NCBI RefSeq assembly: GCF_004368785.1
Contig: NZ_SODM01000003.1
Coordinates: 372,001-436,000 of the forward strand
DNA: 64,000 bases
Source: Flavobacterium sp. 270
GTDB taxonomy: Bacteria; Bacteroidota; Bacteroidia; Flavobacteriales; Flavobacteriaceae
Reading direction: 5' to 3'
The position numbers and the translations under genes are program-made. Under the pieces are notes generated by a model that saw nothing but the letters and a program-made list of their open reading frames with translations, ran no database searches and was not told where the DNA came from. This document shows, piece after piece, positions 25,859 to 34,200 of this stretch (within the stretch, counting starts at the first letter, position 1; each line of letters starts with the position of its first letter).

Positions 25859-27376
25859 ATGAAATTCAATTTTTTATCAAAAGAAAAAACTACTATAGTT
25901 AATCACGAAAATGCTGTTGCTTTTCCGTTAACATCAGAATACGAATTGTATGCAGCAGTGGTAATTACAAGCTTAAGTGCTTCATTTTACGAAAAAGATA
26001 CAACACGTTTGGAAAGAATCAAAAACTTGATCCAAAAGAGTAATCCAGTATTTGTAGCAAAACTAGCAGTTTATGCACGTAACGAAATGCACATGCGTTC
26101 TGTACCATTGGTTTTGGTAGTAGAATTGGCTAAAATATATTCTGGTGATTCCTTAATCAGTAAAATGATCACAAACGTTATCCAGCGTGCAGACGAAATC
26201 ACAGAACTTTTGGCATATTACCAAATGGCAAATGACCGAAACGGCGTTAAAAAATTAAACCGTTTGTCTAAACAAGTTCAAAAAGGTTTGGCGGTTTCAT
26301 TCAATAAATTTGATGAATATCAATTTGCAAAATACAACCGCGACGGTGCAGTAAAACTAAAAGACGCTTTGTTTTTGGTTCATCCAAAAGCTAAAGATGA
26401 GGTGCAGCAAAATTTGTTCAACAAAATTGTAAACAACACTTTGCAAACGCCTTATACTTGGGAAACGGAGTTGTCGCAATTGGGTCAGATAAAATTCTAT
26501 AACGAATTGGAGAAGCAAAAAGCGTTTACTCAAAAATGGGAAGAATTGATCGATAGCAATAAAATAGGTTATATGGCTTTGATGCGAAACTTGCGAAACA
26601 TTGTTGAAGCTAATGTTTCTGGTACTCATATCATGAAAGTGTGCGGGTATTTGACAAACGAAAAAGCAGTTTTGAATTCAAAACAATTGCCTTTCCGATT
26701 TTTGGCTGCGTACCGAGAATTGAAAGACATGAATTCGAAATATATCTCGACAGTTTTAGATGCTTTAGAAACTGCGGTTATGATCAGTGCTCAAAACATA
26801 AAAGGTTTTGATGTAAACACTTCGGTTGTGGTGGCGTGCGACGTTTCGGGTTCTATGCAACAGCCAATTTCGCCAAAAAGTAAAGTGTTGCTTTATGATA
26901 TTGGTTTGATGTTGGGTATGTTGATGCAAAGCCGTTGCCAAAACGTGGTGAGCGGTATGTTTGGTGATCGTTGGAAAATAATCAATATGCCAAAACGAAG
27001 CGTATTGTCTAATGTAAACGAATACTACAAACGCGAAGGTGAAGTAGGTTACGCTACAAACGGTTATTTAGTTTTGGAAGATTTAATAAGCCGAAACGAA
27101 ATCGTTGATAAAGTAATGTTGTTTACCGATGTGCAAATGTGGAATAGCAACCAGACAAAAGATTCGTTTAGTAATTCCTGGAACCGTTATAAAAAAATGG
27201 CTCCAAATGCAAAATTGTATTTGTTTGACTTAGCAGGTTACGGTCAACAGCCAATAAACATTGAGAAAAACGATGTACATTTAATAGCCGGTTGGTCTGA
27301 TAAAGTGTTTGATGTTTTGCACGCACTTGAAGAAACAAAAAGCGCATTGAATTACATTAATCGAATAGAATTGTAA
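25859..27376 (+). CDS. rsr: Ro60 homologue, TROVE-domain RNA-binding protein (Rsr)
   Basis: The 505-residue protein has the TROVE ring-forming helical repeat region (about 15-310, including YAAVVITSLSASFYEKDTTR, VAKLAVYARNEMHMRSVPL and LPFRFLAAYREL). A von Willebrand A domain follows, with an intact metal site DVSGSM (Asp328, Ser330, Ser332) and the later FTDVQMW. Ro proteins bind misfolded RNA through the ring and Y RNAs on its outer rim, and pass RNAs to nucleases. It lies directly upstream of the Y RNA array and 1 kb before rtcB, under a promoter with a shared palindrome. Confidence 0.93.
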   Translation: MKFNFLSKEKTTIVNHENAVAFPLTSEYELYAAVVITSLSASFYEKDTTRLERIKNLIQKSNPVFVAKLAVYARNEMHMRSVPLVLVVELAKIYSGDSLISKMITNVIQRADEITELLAYYQMANDRNGVKKLNRLSKQVQKGLAVSFNKFDEYQFAKYNRDGAVKLKDALFLVHPKAKDEVQQNLFNKIVNNTLQTPYTWETELSQLGQIKFYNELEKQKAFTQKWEELIDSNKIGYMALMRNLRNIVEANVSGTHIMKVCGYLTNEKAVLNSKQLPFRFLAAYRELKDMNSKYISTVLDALETAVMISAQNIKGFDVNTSVVVACDVSGSMQQPISPKSKVLLYDIGLMLGMLMQSRCQNVVSGMFGDRWKIINMPKRSVLSNVNEYYKREGEVGYATNGYLVLEDLISRNEIVDKVMLFTDVQMWNSNQTKDSFSNSWNRYKKMAPNAKLYLFDLAGYGQQPINIEKNDVHLIAGWSDKVFDVLHALEETKSALNYINRIEL

Positions 27377-27385
27377 AAATAAAAT

Positions 27386-27426
27386 CTACTGCGCAAAATA
27401 ATTGCGCAGTAGTATTTGAATCTTTG
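27386..27426 (+). promoter_or_regulatory. Operator palindrome (site B) and -7 element of the Y RNA array
   Basis: A perfect 11-bp inverted repeat (27386-27396 and 27402-27412; core arms TACTGCGCAA and TTGCGCAGTA) surrounds AATAA. AATCTTTG at 27419-27426 follows 7 bases after the core arm, just as at site A. The next strong feature downstream is the first Y RNA at 27451. Confidence 0.8.
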
Positions 27427-27450
27427 CAATAGAAAGTTCATAGAAATAAA

Positions 27451-27579
27451 AACATTGGTGTCGTAGATAAGAGTTACTTCGGGATTTTGTAATACAGGTT
27501 CGAATCCTGTTCAGTTTTGCTGATGGTGTAAGGGTAGCACGCAATCTAATAGTCTCTTGTCGATAATTTACCCAGTGTT
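27451..27579 (+). ncRNA. Y RNA 1: Ro-binding stem plus circularly permuted tRNA-like module
   Basis: Outer stem 27451-27458 pairs with 27572-27579 (8 bp). The core GTCGTA, 8-nt arm GATAAGAG and TTACTTCG spans 27460-27481. The arm pairs with CTCTTGTC at 27554-27561, giving the two-stem Ro-binding shape of Y RNAs. The apical part mimics tRNA in permuted order: T arm 27494-27510 (5-bp stem, loop TTCGAAT), a closed acceptor-like hairpin TCAG/CTGA (27511-27523), then a D arm (GTG/CAC stem, loop TAAGGGTAG, 27526-27540). This matches the YrlA class of bacterial Y RNAs, which has no free CCA end. Confidence 0.85.
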
Positions 27580-27586
27580 ATAAATA

Positions 27587-27723
27587 AAAAAGAATGTCGT
27601 AAATAAGAGTTACTTCGTCACCATTTTGGGGAGGAATAGCGAAGTTGTTAAAAACAGCAAGGTTATCCAGTTCGATTCTGGCAAGATAAGCCCCGTTTCT
27701 CTTATTGCTTTTTACTTCTTTTT
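27587..27723 (+). ncRNA. Y RNA 2: Ro-binding stem plus tRNA-like module in canonical order
   Basis: Outer stem AAAAAGAA (27587-27594) pairs with TTCTTTTT (27716-27723). The core GTCGTA-AATAAGAG-TTACTTCG is at 27596-27617, and its arm pairs perfectly with CTCTTATT at 27699-27706. The apical part has GGGG/CCCC (27628-27631 with 27691-27694), a D-arm-like hairpin (27644-27658) and then a T arm CCAG/CTGG with loop TTCGATT (27667-27681). The arm order is the opposite of Y RNA 1. Confidence 0.78.
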
Positions 27724-27728
27724 AAAAA

Positions 27729-27799
27729 TGAAAAATGTCGTGCGCACAGAGTTACTTCGTTTAAGGAATCAAAAGCTCTTGCCAATTGTTACTTTTTCA
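27729..27799 (+). ncRNA. Y RNA 3: minimal Ro-binding unit
   Basis: Outer stem TGAAAAA (27729-27735) pairs with TTTTTCA (27793-27799). The core GTCGTG ... TTACTTCG lies at 27737-27759. The inner arm is imperfect (AGAG/CTCT plus two further pairs around a small internal loop). The apical loop is only about 16 bases, containing AATCAAAA, with no tRNA-like arm. The 3' TTAC before the outer stem is conserved with units 1, 2 and 5. Confidence 0.65.
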
Positions 27800-27805
27800 A
27801 ATTTA

Positions 27806-27887
27806 TAAGATGCCGTATACAAGTGTTACTTCGTTGGTTGATTAGTTAGGTTCGAGTCCTAAAGTCACTTGTAAGCTATTGCTCTTA
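27806..27887 (+). ncRNA. Y RNA 4: Ro-binding stem plus T-arm only
   Basis: Short outer stem TAAGA (27806-27810) / TCTTA (27883-27887). The core GCCGTA-TACAAGTG-TTACTTCG (27812-27833) has one change (GCCGT). Its arm pairs perfectly with CACTTGTA at 27866-27873. The apical part is a perfect T arm, stem TTAGG/CCTAA with loop TTCGAGT (27846-27862), without a D arm. Confidence 0.72.
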
Positions 27888-27894
27888 AAAACAA

Positions 27895-27963
27895 AAAGAG
27901 TGTCGTCAGGAAATGGTTCCTTCGTTCCAAGAAAATCAAACCATTCCTAAGTGTTACCTCTTT
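27895..27963 (+). ncRNA. Y RNA 5: minimal Ro-binding unit
   Basis: Outer stem AAAGAG (27895-27900) pairs with CTCTTT (27958-27963). The core GTCGTC-AGGAAATGG-TTCCTTCG is at 27902-27924. The arm pairs with CCATTCCT (27941-27948) if one A is bulged. The changed core (TTCC for TTAC) and arm show covariation, so the stem is under selection. The apical loop is short and contains AATCAAA, as in unit 3. Confidence 0.68.
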
Positions 27964-28351
27964 ATTATTAAAGTAATTAGTAATTAGTATATGTAGTAAA
28001 CATCAAATATGGCAAAGTATGATTAAACGCATTTTTTGTCCTTCTGAGCGGAGTCGAAGAATTCGTAAGTAACTCCGTAACCAATGTCAATCTTTGTAGC
28101 GCTTCTCGCGAAGATTTCTTCTTACGTCGAAAAGACAAGTTTGGGGAAATAGGAAGCAAATACAGTAGAAATGACAAAAAATGAGAAAAATCTCCCTAAT
28201 CTGTAATCCCGATAGCTATCGGGAGCGAGAAAAAAAAACTTTGCGCCCTAGCGACTTTGCGAGAAAATCACTCGCTAACAAATAAAAAAATAATTACGCA
28301 GAATAACTGCGCAGTACAAACCAACCTTTGTACTATCAAAAAAAAGAAAAA
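27964..28351. other. Spacer between Y RNA array and rtcB
   Basis: Nothing coding seen. It holds a GTCCTTCTGAGCGGAGTCGA REP-like sequence (about 28038), the palindrome TCCCGATAGCTATCGGGA (28207-28224), an ACTTTGCGNNNTAGCGACTT-style periodic repeat (about 28238-28264) and the rtcB operator at its end. No clear terminator follows Y RNA 5. Confidence 0.6.
28292..28330 (+). promoter_or_regulatory. Operator palindrome (site C) and -7 element of rtcB
   Basis: Left arm AATTACGCAG (28292-28301), spacer AATAA, right arm CTGCGCAGTA (28307-28316); three mismatches of ten between arms. AACCTTTG at 28323-28330 follows after 6 bases. The spacer and geometry equal sites A and B, so one regulator probably binds all three. 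Confidence 0.72.
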
Positions 28352-29773
28352 ATGAATACACAAATAAACGGAACAGAAATACTAGAATTAGGATATCCAG
28401 AAGGAAAACTAATCGGGCTTGCCTTAAAAATAAACAGTAAAAGAAACGGATTTACAAGAGACGAAATGATCACTAATTTCAAAAACGTCTTAGCAACTCC
28501 CGAAAACTATATAGACGATAAAATCTTCAGCAAACTGGCGATTGCTTTGATTGAAAAATCAAATGAAAAACCAGAAGATTTTATTGCATTAAATCAAAAT
28601 CCAAACGCATATTCGGCTTACGGATTAGAACATATTGAAGACAGTGCGAGAAAACAAATGGAAGTTGCCATGAAACTGCCAGTTACCGTTGCCGGAGCTT
28701 TAATGCCAGACGCGCACCAAGGTTACGGACTTCCGATTGGCGGAGTCCTGGCAACCAAAAACGCTATTATTCCGTATGGCGTTGGTGTCGATATAGGGTG
28801 TAGAATGGCTTTGTCGGTTTATGATATTCCGGAAGCTTTTTATTTCGAAAACGAAGAAAAATTCAAAAGAGAATTAATCGCGCATTCTATATTTGGAGCC
28901 GGTCACGGTTTCCACGGACAATACAAAGCCGATCACGCGGTTTTGAGCGACGATGCATTTAATATGAATCCGTTTGTGAAGAATCTAAAAGATAAAGCCT
29001 GGTCGCAATTGGGTTCGTCTGGTGGTGGAAATCACTTTGTGGAATTCGGAATCATGGAATTTGCAAAAGACGATACTGTCTTGAATATCCCAAAAGGGAA
29101 ATATGTCGCTTTGTTAACGCATTCTGGTTCACGCGGCATGGGCGCAACCATTGCCGGACATTACACTAAAATCGCCAAAGACGTTTGTAAACTTCCGGAG
29201 GTGGCCAAAAACTTAGCGTATCTGGATATGAATTCGCAATTGGGACAAGAATACTGGATGGCGATGAACCTTGCGGGAGATTACGCTTCGGCTTGTCACG
29301 AAATTATTCATAACAAAATGAAAACCGCTTTGGGTGCTTCGGTTTTAGCGAAAGTTGAAAACCATCATAATTTTGCGTGGAAAGAAATCTGGAACGGCGA
29401 AGAAGTAATCGTACATAGAAAAGGAGCAACCCCAGCCGGAAAAGGCGTTATGGGAATCATTCCGGGATCTATGACCGCGCCGGGATTTTTGGTGAGAGGA
29501 AAAGGCGAAGAAAACGCCATCAATTCGGCTTCGCATGGAGCAGGAAGACAAATGAGCCGAACACAAGCCATCAAAAACATCACCCAAAATGATATGAAAG
29601 CTATCCTAAAAGATCATGGCGTAACGCTTATCGGTGCAGGACTTGACGAAGCGCCAATGGCGTATAAAGATATCAACCAAGTGATGGAAGCACAACAAGA
29701 TTTAGTAGACGTAGTAGCCAAATTTACTCCAAAAATGGTGAGAATGGCAGATGACGGAAGCCGTGAGGATTAG
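28352..29773 (+). CDS. rtcB: RNA-splicing ligase RtcB
   Basis: 473 residues from ATG 28352, which follows AAAAAAGAAAAA. The TTG at 28328 overlaps the promoter and is not used. RtcB joins 2',3'-cyclic-phosphate or 3'-phosphate ends to 5'-OH ends with GTP and Mn2+. Motifs seen are DAHQGYGLPIGGVLAT, GVGVDIGCRMA (metal Cys), GSSGGGNHFVEFG, LTHSGSRGMG and SHGAGRQMSR, with the guanylylated His. It lies downstream of rsr and the Y RNAs under the shared palindrome, consistent with joint use in repair of tRNA or other RNAs after damage. No RtcA gene is present here. Confidence 0.95.
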   Translation: MNTQINGTEILELGYPEGKLIGLALKINSKRNGFTRDEMITNFKNVLATPENYIDDKIFSKLAIALIEKSNEKPEDFIALNQNPNAYSAYGLEHIEDSARKQMEVAMKLPVTVAGALMPDAHQGYGLPIGGVLATKNAIIPYGVGVDIGCRMALSVYDIPEAFYFENEEKFKRELIAHSIFGAGHGFHGQYKADHAVLSDDAFNMNPFVKNLKDKAWSQLGSSGGGNHFVEFGIMEFAKDDTVLNIPKGKYVALLTHSGSRGMGATIAGHYTKIAKDVCKLPEVAKNLAYLDMNSQLGQEYWMAMNLAGDYASACHEIIHNKMKTALGASVLAKVENHHNFAWKEIWNGEEVIVHRKGATPAGKGVMGIIPGSMTAPGFLVRGKGEENAINSASHGAGRQMSRTQAIKNITQNDMKAILKDHGVTLIGAGLDEAPMAYKDINQVMEAQQDLVDVVAKFTPKMVRMADDGSRED

Positions 29774-30176
29774 TTTCTTTTGAGGTGCAAAGGTTCAAAG
29801 CAACAGAGGTTCAAAGGCTAAATGCAAAAACCTTTGTTGCTCTGAACCTCTGTTTATTTGTACCTTAAAAAAAGAATCTCGCAAAGTCGCAGAGTCGCAA
29901 AGTTTTTGTTTCACGCTCCCGATAGCTATCGGGATTACAGATTACAGCAGATTTAATAGATTTTTTTATAAATAATCTGCGTGCATCTGCTTAAATCTTT
30001 TTAAAATCTGCGTGAAACCTCTTCAACTTTCAGAAAAACTTTGCGTCTTCGCGACTTTGCGAGATTAATTCAACACAAAGAAAAAATAAATGCGCCTTAG
30101 TGGCAAAAAATAACAAACGTTCCAAAGAGCAAAAGCTTAGAAGCTCAGTCTCTCAGAACCTTAAAAACTTAAAAAA
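29774..30176. repeat. Spacer of periodic repeats before tatD
   Basis: No gene seen. The spacer has a hairpin built from CAAAGGTTCAGAGG-like words (about 29785-29862), TCTCGCAAAGTCGCAGAGTC-type words (29877-29905 and inverted at about 30034-30064), the palindrome TCCCGATAGCTATCGGGA (29917-29934) and repeated ATCTGCGTGNATCTGC words (29950-30015). These belong to flavobacterial intergenic repeat families. Confidence 0.65.
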
Positions 30177-30977
30177 ATGAAAACATATATAGATATCGGA
30201 ATTAATTTGACCAACAAACAATTCCAAAACGATACAGACGATATCGTACAAGACGCGGTAGATGCCGACGTAACCAAAATGATCCTTACCGGAACAAGCG
30301 TAAGAAACAGCGAAGAATCGGCAAAGATTGCCAGGCAATATCCGGGCGTTTTATATTCGACAGCGGGAATACATCCGCATGATGCGAAGAGTTTTGACGG
30401 GCAGAGTATTGCCAAACTGAGGAAATTATTAGAACAAAAACAAGTCGTTTCGGTAGGCGAGTGCGGACTCGATTTTGATCGTGATTTTTCGCCCCGAAAC
30501 AAACAGGAAGAATGTTACAAAGCGCATTTAGAATTGGCGATCGAAATTCAGAAACCTTTGTTTTTGCATGAAAGAGCCGCTTTTAGTCGTTTTATGAGTA
30601 TTACAAACGAATATCTGCCGAAACTGCCCAAAGCCGTTGTGCATTGTTTTACGGGAACTTTGCAGGAAGCCAAAACCTATCTCGATAACGGATTGTATCT
30701 TGGTTTTACCGGAGCGATTTCAGACAGCAAACGTTTCGCACATTTAAAAGAAGTTGTGCAGTACGTACCGCTCGACAAAATGATGATCGAAACCGATGCG
30801 CCTTTTATGCTCCCAAAAAATGTTCCGAATAGCCTTTTGAAGAAATACCACGAACGCCGTTGCGAACCTGCTTTTCTGCCTTATGTGGCGGGAACTATTG
30901 CACAGTTTAAAAGAATTTCTTTGGATAATGTTGCGGAGGAAACGACTAGGAATTCTAAAGCGTTTTTTGGGATTTAA
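30177..30977 (+). CDS. tatD: TatD-family metal-dependent nuclease
   Basis: A 266-residue TIM-barrel hydrolase. Motifs are YIDIGINLTN (variant of the usual DxHxH), GIHPHDAKSF, VGECGLDFDRDFSPR, PLFLHERAAF, HCFTGTLQEA and IETDAPFMLP. TatD enzymes are 3'-5' DNA/RNA exonucleases or DNA-repair and apoptosis-like nucleases. The first metal motif reads DIGIN rather than DxHxH, as in the E. coli TatD subgroup, so this is not a loss. Confidence 0.88.
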   Translation: MKTYIDIGINLTNKQFQNDTDDIVQDAVDADVTKMILTGTSVRNSEESAKIARQYPGVLYSTAGIHPHDAKSFDGQSIAKLRKLLEQKQVVSVGECGLDFDRDFSPRNKQEECYKAHLELAIEIQKPLFLHERAAFSRFMSITNEYLPKLPKAVVHCFTGTLQEAKTYLDNGLYLGFTGAISDSKRFAHLKEVVQYVPLDKMMIETDAPFMLPKNVPNSLLKKYHERRCEPAFLPYVAGTIAQFKRISLDNVAEETTRNSKAFFGI

Positions 30978-30988
30978 GAGTTGTGTTT

Positions 30989-31014
30989 CTAACAGGTTTT
31001 TTAAAACCTGTTAG
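30989..31014. terminator. Hairpin after tatD
   Basis: CTAACAGGTTTT pairs perfectly with AAAACCTGTTAG with almost no loop. The rest of the 311-base spacer up to 31288 is AT-rich and I see nothing else in it. Confidence 0.6.
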
Positions 31015-31288
31015 TATCATATTAGAATATTTTATTTTTGCTTTTAAATCAGGTGTTTGTACTTGGTTTGGAGGCTTTTTGTTTTAGTTATATTTGAATG
31101 GAAGGATGTTTTTAAATAATTAAATCGAATTATGGAAAACCATAAAAAGCTTAATAAAATCTTATGCAATTTTGATCAATTATTTTACTAGAAATAGCAA
31201 TGATGTAAAAAAGGAAAAAGGTAGATGTCAGCTAAAGAGATGAAGGAATAATGAATTTTAAACTAATTAACTAAATAACCATATAATT

Positions 31289-34200
31289 ATGAGTAATAGA
31301 GGTTCAGAATGGAGAAAATGGGATTTGCATGTTCATACACCAGCAACTAAACTTGCAAATAATTTTAAATTATCAGAGGGTGAAGACCCTTGGGATAAAT
31401 ATTGTGAATTTATTGAAGATTGTGATGTCGAAGTATTTGGTATTACTGATTATTTTGTTATAGATAGTTATATTAAATTTATTGAAAAGTTCAAAGAAAA
31501 ATTCCCTCAATCTACAAAAGTATTTTTTCCTAATGTTGAATTTAGATTGAGTGATAAAAATAAAGATGCTGAGCATATTCAATTTCATATAATTTTTTCT
31601 AATGCTAAGGCTACAATTGAAAAGATAACGCCTTTTTTATCAAGACTTCCCTTGATTTCTACAGATGATATAAAATTAACATCTAAGTTTTGTAGTGAAA
31701 ATGATTTAACAGAAGTGACATATAAAAAAGCGATGGTAAATTTAGATATTACTATTGATAAATTAAAAGAGAGTTTTTCTAGTGATGAATATATTGTTAT
31801 TAGTTTGGCAAGTGGTTACGGCTCTTTAAGACCTGGCAAAAGTGATACCAGAGGGGCAGAATATGCAAAAGAAATTGATAAAAGATGTAAAGCTTTTTTT
31901 GGATCTTCCAAGGACACAGATTTTTATTTAAATAAAAAAGATGGAAGAAGCGCTTATAATTTAAAACCTAAGCCAGTTTTTAATGGATCAGACGCTCATT
32001 CTTTTCAGAATTTAGAAGATAAACTCGGGAAAAGTTACATAAAAATTGATGGAGAAGGTCAAGTTTGTGATTATTCTGAAATAACTTGGATAAAAGCAGA
32101 AAAGACATTTGAAGGGTTACTACAAGTTTTAAATGAACCTGAAAATAGAATATTTATTGGGGATCATCCTGTAGTTCTGGATAGAATTGGTGAATTTCCA
32201 AATAAATATATTAATTCGATTGAGATTGATCAAATTGATAGTTATGATGATAAAGATGGTGTATGGTTTAAAAAACAGAAGGCTTATATTAATCCAGAAT
32301 TGACTGTTGTAATTGGGAATAAAGGAAAAGGCAAAAGTGCAATTACAGATGTTATTGGATTATGTGGAAATTCTCACCGACAAAAAGATTTTTCTTTTTT
32401 AAATAATAAAAAATTTAAGAAAAAAGAACTAGCGAAAAATTTTAAATCGTTATTGTTGTGGTATGATGGAAATAAGAATGAAAAAAATTTAAATGATATA
32501 ATAGATGAAAATTCTATCGAAAAAGTAAAATATATTCCTCAAAACTTTTTTGAAGATTTATGTAATAACATTGATGATGATAAAGCTTTTAAAAAAGAAA
32601 TAAACGATGTTGTTTTTAGACATATTGATGAAACAGAAAGACTTAATAAAAATTCATTTGATGATTTTATCCAGGATAAACAAACTGCAATTTATAATCA
32701 AATAAAACTTATTAAAAATAAAATTTCGGAATTAAATACTGAAATTATTGATAAACAAAACAAAACGGCTAAAAACCATATTGAGAATTTAGTTAGCAAC
32801 CTTAAAGAAAGAGAAACTGAATTAGAAAATTTAAAAAAGAATGCTCCTATAAAGAATTATGATGAAGGTTTAATAAGTAATTTAGATAATAATCCTAATT
32901 TTAAAAGAACAAGTGAAATTACTGCATCTATTTCTAATCTAAAAGAAGAAGAAAAAGCTTATGTGGAAAGATTAACGATTATTAATTCCGATATTTTAAA
33001 ATTAAATCAGTTAGAAGAAAGAATTAAAAATGAAGAAGTATCTGTTAATCAGTTTATTGATAATGAAACGTTCATTTTAAAAGAATTCAATATAGATCCA
33101 CAAAAAGTTTTTTCTCAAAAAATAAAATTTGATATTACTGTAATAACTAATACCAAAATGTCTCTTAGAAATGAGAAAATAAATATTGAACTTAATCTAG
33201 GAAAAGTAGTTTATGATGAAATTTTACATTCGAGTTTGAATGTAGATGTGAGTAATTTTATTTATAATAAAATAATTAAACTTACTAATGAACATAGTTC
33301 TTTATTAAGTGGTTTAGAAGGAAACACAAAAGCTTATCAAGAATTTGTTAAGCAAGACAAGGAATGGAAAGAGAAGCAGGAAAATTTGCTTGGTGATGAG
33401 ACTGGTAAAAATCTAAATACAATCAATTACTTCAAAAAGGAGATTGAAAGATGTGAAAAAGATTATGTTATCGATTTAGCAAAATTCAAAGAAGAACGTA
33501 TCTCTTTATCCCTAGATATTTATAATAAGAAAAAAGAAATCATTGATATTTATTTAGCATTGAAAAATAATGTTGAAAAAATTATTGATGATAATAGCGA
33601 TAAAATAAAAGAATATAATATTAATATTGATGCAACTTTTGAAATAAATAGTTTTACATCTAATTTTCTTGATTATATTAATAAAAGTATTTCTGGGAAA
33701 TTTTATGGAACAAATGAATCTGAAAAAGTTATCAAAGAGTTAATTAATTCAACCGATATCAACGATCAAGAATCATTTAAAGAATTTTTAGAAGATATTC
33801 AATCAAAATTTGAAGATAATGGGGATAAAAGTCAACCTCCATTTAATCAATTAAGACAAAATAAAGAACCCTTAGAATTTTATGATTTTATTTTCGGACT
33901 AGATTTTTTAAAAGAAAAATATGAATTAAAACTTGATAATAAAAGTATTGAACAACTTTCTCCAGGTGAGCGAGGGGCCGCTCTAATTGTATTTTACTTA
34001 TTGTTAGACAGCAATGATATTCCTTTAATAATTGATCAACCAGAAGATAATTTAGATAATCATAGCGTTTATAAAATTTTAGTTCCATTTATTAAAGATG
34101 CAAAAAAAAGAAGACAAATTATTATTGTAACTCATAATCCTAACCTTGCAATTGTGTCAGATGCAGAATTAGTTATTCATGTTAATATAGATAAAGAACA

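Noticed and set aside
27494..27540. Possible ordinary tRNA gene
   Set aside because: The T arm comes before the D arm, the acceptor stem is closed by a loop and there is no anticodon arm, so it cannot be a normal tRNA. It fits a permuted tRNA-like Y RNA.
27626..27808. Open frame of 60 codons in the Y RNA region
   Set aside because: It crosses Y RNAs 2 and 3 and part of 4, and its residues simply translate the paired arms. The conserved stems explain the sequence better.
27451..27963. Possible CRISPR array because of five spaced repeats
   Set aside because: The repeats vary, each is part of a two-stem fold, spacing is unequal (69-137) and no cas gene is nearby.
27977..28177. Minus-strand open frame of 66 codons
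   Set aside because: It lies on REP-like sequence, has low-complexity content and no start signals.
28328..28351. TTG start for rtcB
   Set aside because: It lies in the -7 box of the promoter. The ATG at 28352 with a purine-rich upstream stretch is the real start.
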